This document shows positions 62,080 to 64,000 of a stretch of 64,000 bases of DNA, in pieces. Positions within the stretch are counted from its first letter, which is position 1. The number at the start of each line of letters is the position of its first letter. Source of the stretch: Mycobacterium sp. JS623 (GTDB lineage Bacteria; Actinomycetota; Actinomycetes; Mycobacteriales; Mycobacteriaceae); contig NC_019966.1 in the NCBI RefSeq assembly GCF_000328565.1, positions 5,580,001 through 5,644,000 of the forward strand. The letters run 5' to 3'. A program made the translations under genes and the position numbers. The notes under the pieces are model-generated. The model was not told where the DNA came from, did not search any database, and was given only the letters and a program-made list of their open reading frames with translations.

Positions 62080-62941
62080 CGCGCTTCTCGCCGGCCGCGG
62101 AGCCGTCGTGGTTGGCGGTACCCGCGGCGTCGGTCTTGCCGTCGCGGAACTCCTGGCACAGCAGGGCGCCGGCGTGGTGGTCAACGGACGCGACAAGAAC
62201 GCGGCCGCCGAAGCGGTCCAACTCATTACGGGCGCCGTCGCGTTCGCAGGCTCTCCCGCCGAACCCGCCGTCGCGGAGGCGTTGATCGACACCTGCGTCC
62301 AAGAGTTCGGCCGGATCGACATCTTGGTGAACTGCGCGGGCACCGCCGGGCTGGCCAGCGAGTCGATCCTCACCGTGACCAGTGCACAATTCCGCGACCT
62401 GGTGGACTCGCATCTCGGCACGACCTTCGAGACATGCCGAGCGGCGGCGCCGAAGATGGTTGCGCAGGGTGGCGGTTCGATCATCAACACCAGTTCGTTC
62501 GCATATCTCGGCGACTATGGCGGAACCGGTTACCCGGCGGGCAAGGGCGGCGTCAACGGATTGACGATGGCGATCGCGGCCGAACTGAAGGAGCACGGTG
62601 TGCGTGCGAACGTCGTCTGCCCTGGCGCAAAGACGCGGTTGTCGACGGGCACCGAGTACGAAGACCACATCGCCGCGCTGAATCGCCGTGGTCTGCTCGA
62701 CGACGTCAGCATGCAGGCGGCGCTCGACGCTCCGCCGCCCGAGTACGTCGCGCCGACCTATGTTTATCTCGCCAGCGATCTCGCCAGGAATGTGACGGGA
62801 CAAACCTTCGTTGCCGCAGGCGGTTTCGTCGGATGCTTCGACCGCCAGACACCGTCGATCCTTGCGTATCGGGACCACAATGGCTCGCCGCCGTGGTCGA
62901 TCGACGAGATCCACACGACGGTGGAGAGAGTTAGGCGCTGA
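62075..62941 (+). CDS. SDR oxidoreductase, unusual start
   Basis: About 288 residues if it begins at ATT 62075, which overlaps the TAG of the previous gene. The only canonical in-frame start, GTG 62108, would cut the first beta-strand (ALLAGRGAVVVGGTRGVGLAV), leaving GGTRGVG near residue 3. The full frame has a normal SDR N-terminus, NCAGTAG, TSSFAYLGD and YPAGKGG (Tyr-x-x-x-Lys). The true start is therefore either a rare ATT or a short N-terminus. Function unknown. The 3' end overlaps the convergent glycosyltransferase by 11 bases. Confidence 0.7.
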   Translation: MSALLAGRGAVVVGGTRGVGLAVAELLAQQGAGVVVNGRDKNAAAEAVQLITGAVAFAGSPAEPAVAEALIDTCVQEFGRIDILVNCAGTAGLASESILTVTSAQFRDLVDSHLGTTFETCRAAAPKMVAQGGGSIINTSSFAYLGDYGGTGYPAGKGGVNGLTMAIAAELKEHGVRANVVCPGAKTRLSTGTEYEDHIAALNRRGLLDDVSMQAALDAPPPEYVAPTYVYLASDLARNVTGQTFVAAGGFVGCFDRQTPSILAYRDHNGSPPWSIDEIHTTVERVRR

Positions 62942-64000
62942 AAACCCTTCGCAGCGCCACGAATCGGATCAACGTCGCGACGAGGTTCGCCCCAACGAGC
63001 ACCGACAACTCCACCACCTTGCCGACCGTCGGATCGAACCGGTGCAGCACGAACAACGAGCCGCTGGTGACGGCCAGACAGAACACGAACACCAACAAAC
63101 CGTTCAACTGATGCCGCGCGACGCCGGTACGGCCATGAATGCCGAACGTGAAGGCCCGGTTGGCCGCGGTGTTGGCGATCGCGGTCAACAGCAACGCGGC
63201 GAGGTTCGCGGCCTGCGCGCCCATCATGGGGTGAAGCAACAGATAGAGCAGGGCGAAGGCGAGCGTGCTCGCGATGCCCACGATGCCGAACCGCACCATC
63301 TGGCCGACCATGCCGCGCGGCACCCCGACCACCAGCGGCTCGCGGCCGAGGCTGCGCTGCAACTCGCGGATCGGCAACTCGCCTGTCGCCAGCGCGCGGC
63401 CCACCCGCCAGCAGCCCTTGAGGTCGTTGACCGCGGTGCGGACGATGTCGACCCGCGAGTCCGGATCGTCGACCCAGTCGACAGGAACCTCGTGGATGCG
63501 CAACCCCGCCCGCTCGGCGATCACCAGCAGTTCGGTGTCGAAGAACCAGCCGGTGTCGGCGACGTGCGGCAACAGTTGACGCGCCACTTCGGCCCGCACG
63601 GCCTTGAACCCGCACTGCGCGTCGGAGAACTTGGCGCCCAACACGCCACGCAGAATCAAATTGTAACTGCGAGAAACGAATTCGCGCTTCGGCCCCCGCA
63701 CCACACGTGACGACGCCGCCAATCGTGAACCGATCGCAATGTCGGAGTGACCCGAAATCAGCGGCGCCACAAGCGGCATCAACGCAGACAGGTCGGTGGA
63801 CAGGTCGACGTCCATGTAGGCGACCACGTCGGCATCTGAGGCCATCCACGCGGTGTACAGCGCACCGCCGCGGCCCTTGGCGTCGAGGTGAATCACGTCG
63901 ACATCGGACAGCTCGTCAGCCAACGACTCCGCGACCGTCAACGTACTGTCGGTGCTGGCGTTGTCGGCGATCGTGATTCGCGACGGATAAGGCACCTCGG
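62931..64000 (-). CDS. Glycosyltransferase family 2 fused to GtrA, incomplete at the window edge
   Basis: The last 350+ codons of a minus-strand gene that continues beyond 64000. The N-terminal domain is a GT2 glycosyltransferase: ADNASTDSTLTVAESLADEL, VAYMDVDLSTDLSAL (DxD), AIGSRLAASSRVVRGPKRE, and DAQCGFKAVRAEVARQL. The C-terminal 150 residues are a four-helix GtrA domain (MVRFGIVGIASTLAFALLYL, TAIANTAANRAFTFG, CLAVTSGSLFVLHRF). It resembles dolichyl/polyprenyl-phosphate sugar synthases such as PPM-like enzymes for the envelope. The start codon is not in view. Confidence 0.85.
   Translation of the reverse strand, partial: EVPYPSRITIADNASTDSTLTVAESLADELSDVDVIHLDAKGRGGALYTAWMASDADVVAYMDVDLSTDLSALMPLVAPLISGHSDIAIGSRLAASSRVVRGPKREFVSRSYNLILRGVLGAKFSDAQCGFKAVRAEVARQLLPHVADTGWFFDTELLVIAERAGLRIHEVPVDWVDDPDSRVDIVRTAVNDLKGCWRVGRALATGELPIRELQRSLGREPLVVGVPRGMVGQMVRFGIVGIASTLAFALLYLLLHPMMGAQAANLAALLLTAIANTAANRAFTFGIHGRTGVARHQLNGLLVFVFCLAVTSGSLFVLHRFDPTVGKVVELSVLVGANLVATLIRFVALRRVFSA

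Overview
This is a high-GC actinobacterial chromosome segment, almost certainly from the Mycobacteriaceae and most like a non-tuberculous, rapid-grower type (Mycolicibacterium-like) genome. From memory of the M. tuberculosis gene order, it matches the stretch Rv0813c to Rv0760c, read here in the opposite direction. Conserved anchors, left to right, are the Rv0813c-type lipocalin, the Rv0812-type aminodeoxychorismate lyase, YgfZ, DUF3073, purM, purF, purL, aminopeptidase, DyP/encapsulin, purQ, purS, oligopeptidase B, purC, cyp126, purB, purD, and finally the Rv0771-Rv0760c block with aldA, cyp123 and cyp51. The family and synteny calls come from protein motifs and recall, not from a database search.

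Layout. 1-6.3 kb: small envelope proteins, a solute-binding lipoprotein, a cation/Ca2+ antiporter, a class III nucleotide cyclase and two cofactor genes (ADC lyase and YgfZ). 6.4-26 kb: the first part of the purine biosynthetic set (purM, purF, purL, purQ, purS), with accessory genes between them: a secreted cupin, an orphan Mce protein, a PPOX flavoprotein, a CPBP protease, a membrane alpha/beta hydrolase and a TPP enzyme. The DyP peroxidase-encapsulin nanocompartment operon lies at 22.2-24.1 kb. 26-34 kb: a metallo-hydrolase, a steroid-dehydrogenase-like flavoprotein, a glutathione peroxidase with a TetR regulator, DoxX, an intact oligopeptidase B and purC. 34-45 kb: a DUF559/AbiEi-type gene broken by one stop codon, a TDT transporter, RidA, cyp126, purB, TetR/SDR pairs, a Tat-exported esterase and purD. 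45-52 kb: an apparently lineage-specific oxidative module (DDAH; a CYP125-like P450 with TetR; an NAD-dependent dehydrogenase; a Rieske oxygenase; a second TetR; a 408-residue protein of unknown function) joined to the conserved Rv0771-type gene. 52-62 kb: the conserved dehydrogenase and sterol-demethylase region (Rv0770, Rv0769, aldA, TetR, cyp123, SDR, cyp51, ferredoxin, Rv0762c, adhB, Rv0760c), with a deleted flavin-oxidoreductase remnant. A GT2-GtrA glycosyltransferase runs off the right end.

Together the purine genes cover the PurF, PurD, PurSQL, PurM, PurC and PurB steps of IMP/AMP synthesis, but they are scattered over 38 kb as separate short transcripts, not one operon. Several (purL, purS, purC, purD) have a TAnnnT -10 box ending 6-7 bases before the start codon, which points to leaderless mRNAs and also fixes their starts. 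The right-hand third looks like an oxidative catabolic or lipid-modifying region: three P450s, a Rieske protein, a ferredoxin, several SDRs, an aldehyde and an alcohol dehydrogenase, and NTF2-like enzymes, controlled by local TetR repressors whose palindromic operators can be seen.

I see no tRNA, rRNA, CRISPR array, transposase or prophage gene. The candidates most worth testing are the 45-52 kb P450/Rieske module with a motif shared by two of its promoters, the paired TGGACA-N2-TGTCC operators around the cyp123/cyp51 regulator, two long intergenic inverted repeats that may be dispersed elements, the paired direct-repeat operator at the TetR/DoxX promoter, the nonsense codon in the AbiEi-type gene, the deleted flavin-oxidoreductase remnant, and a short reading frame behind a near-perfect Shine-Dalgarno between two convergent genes.
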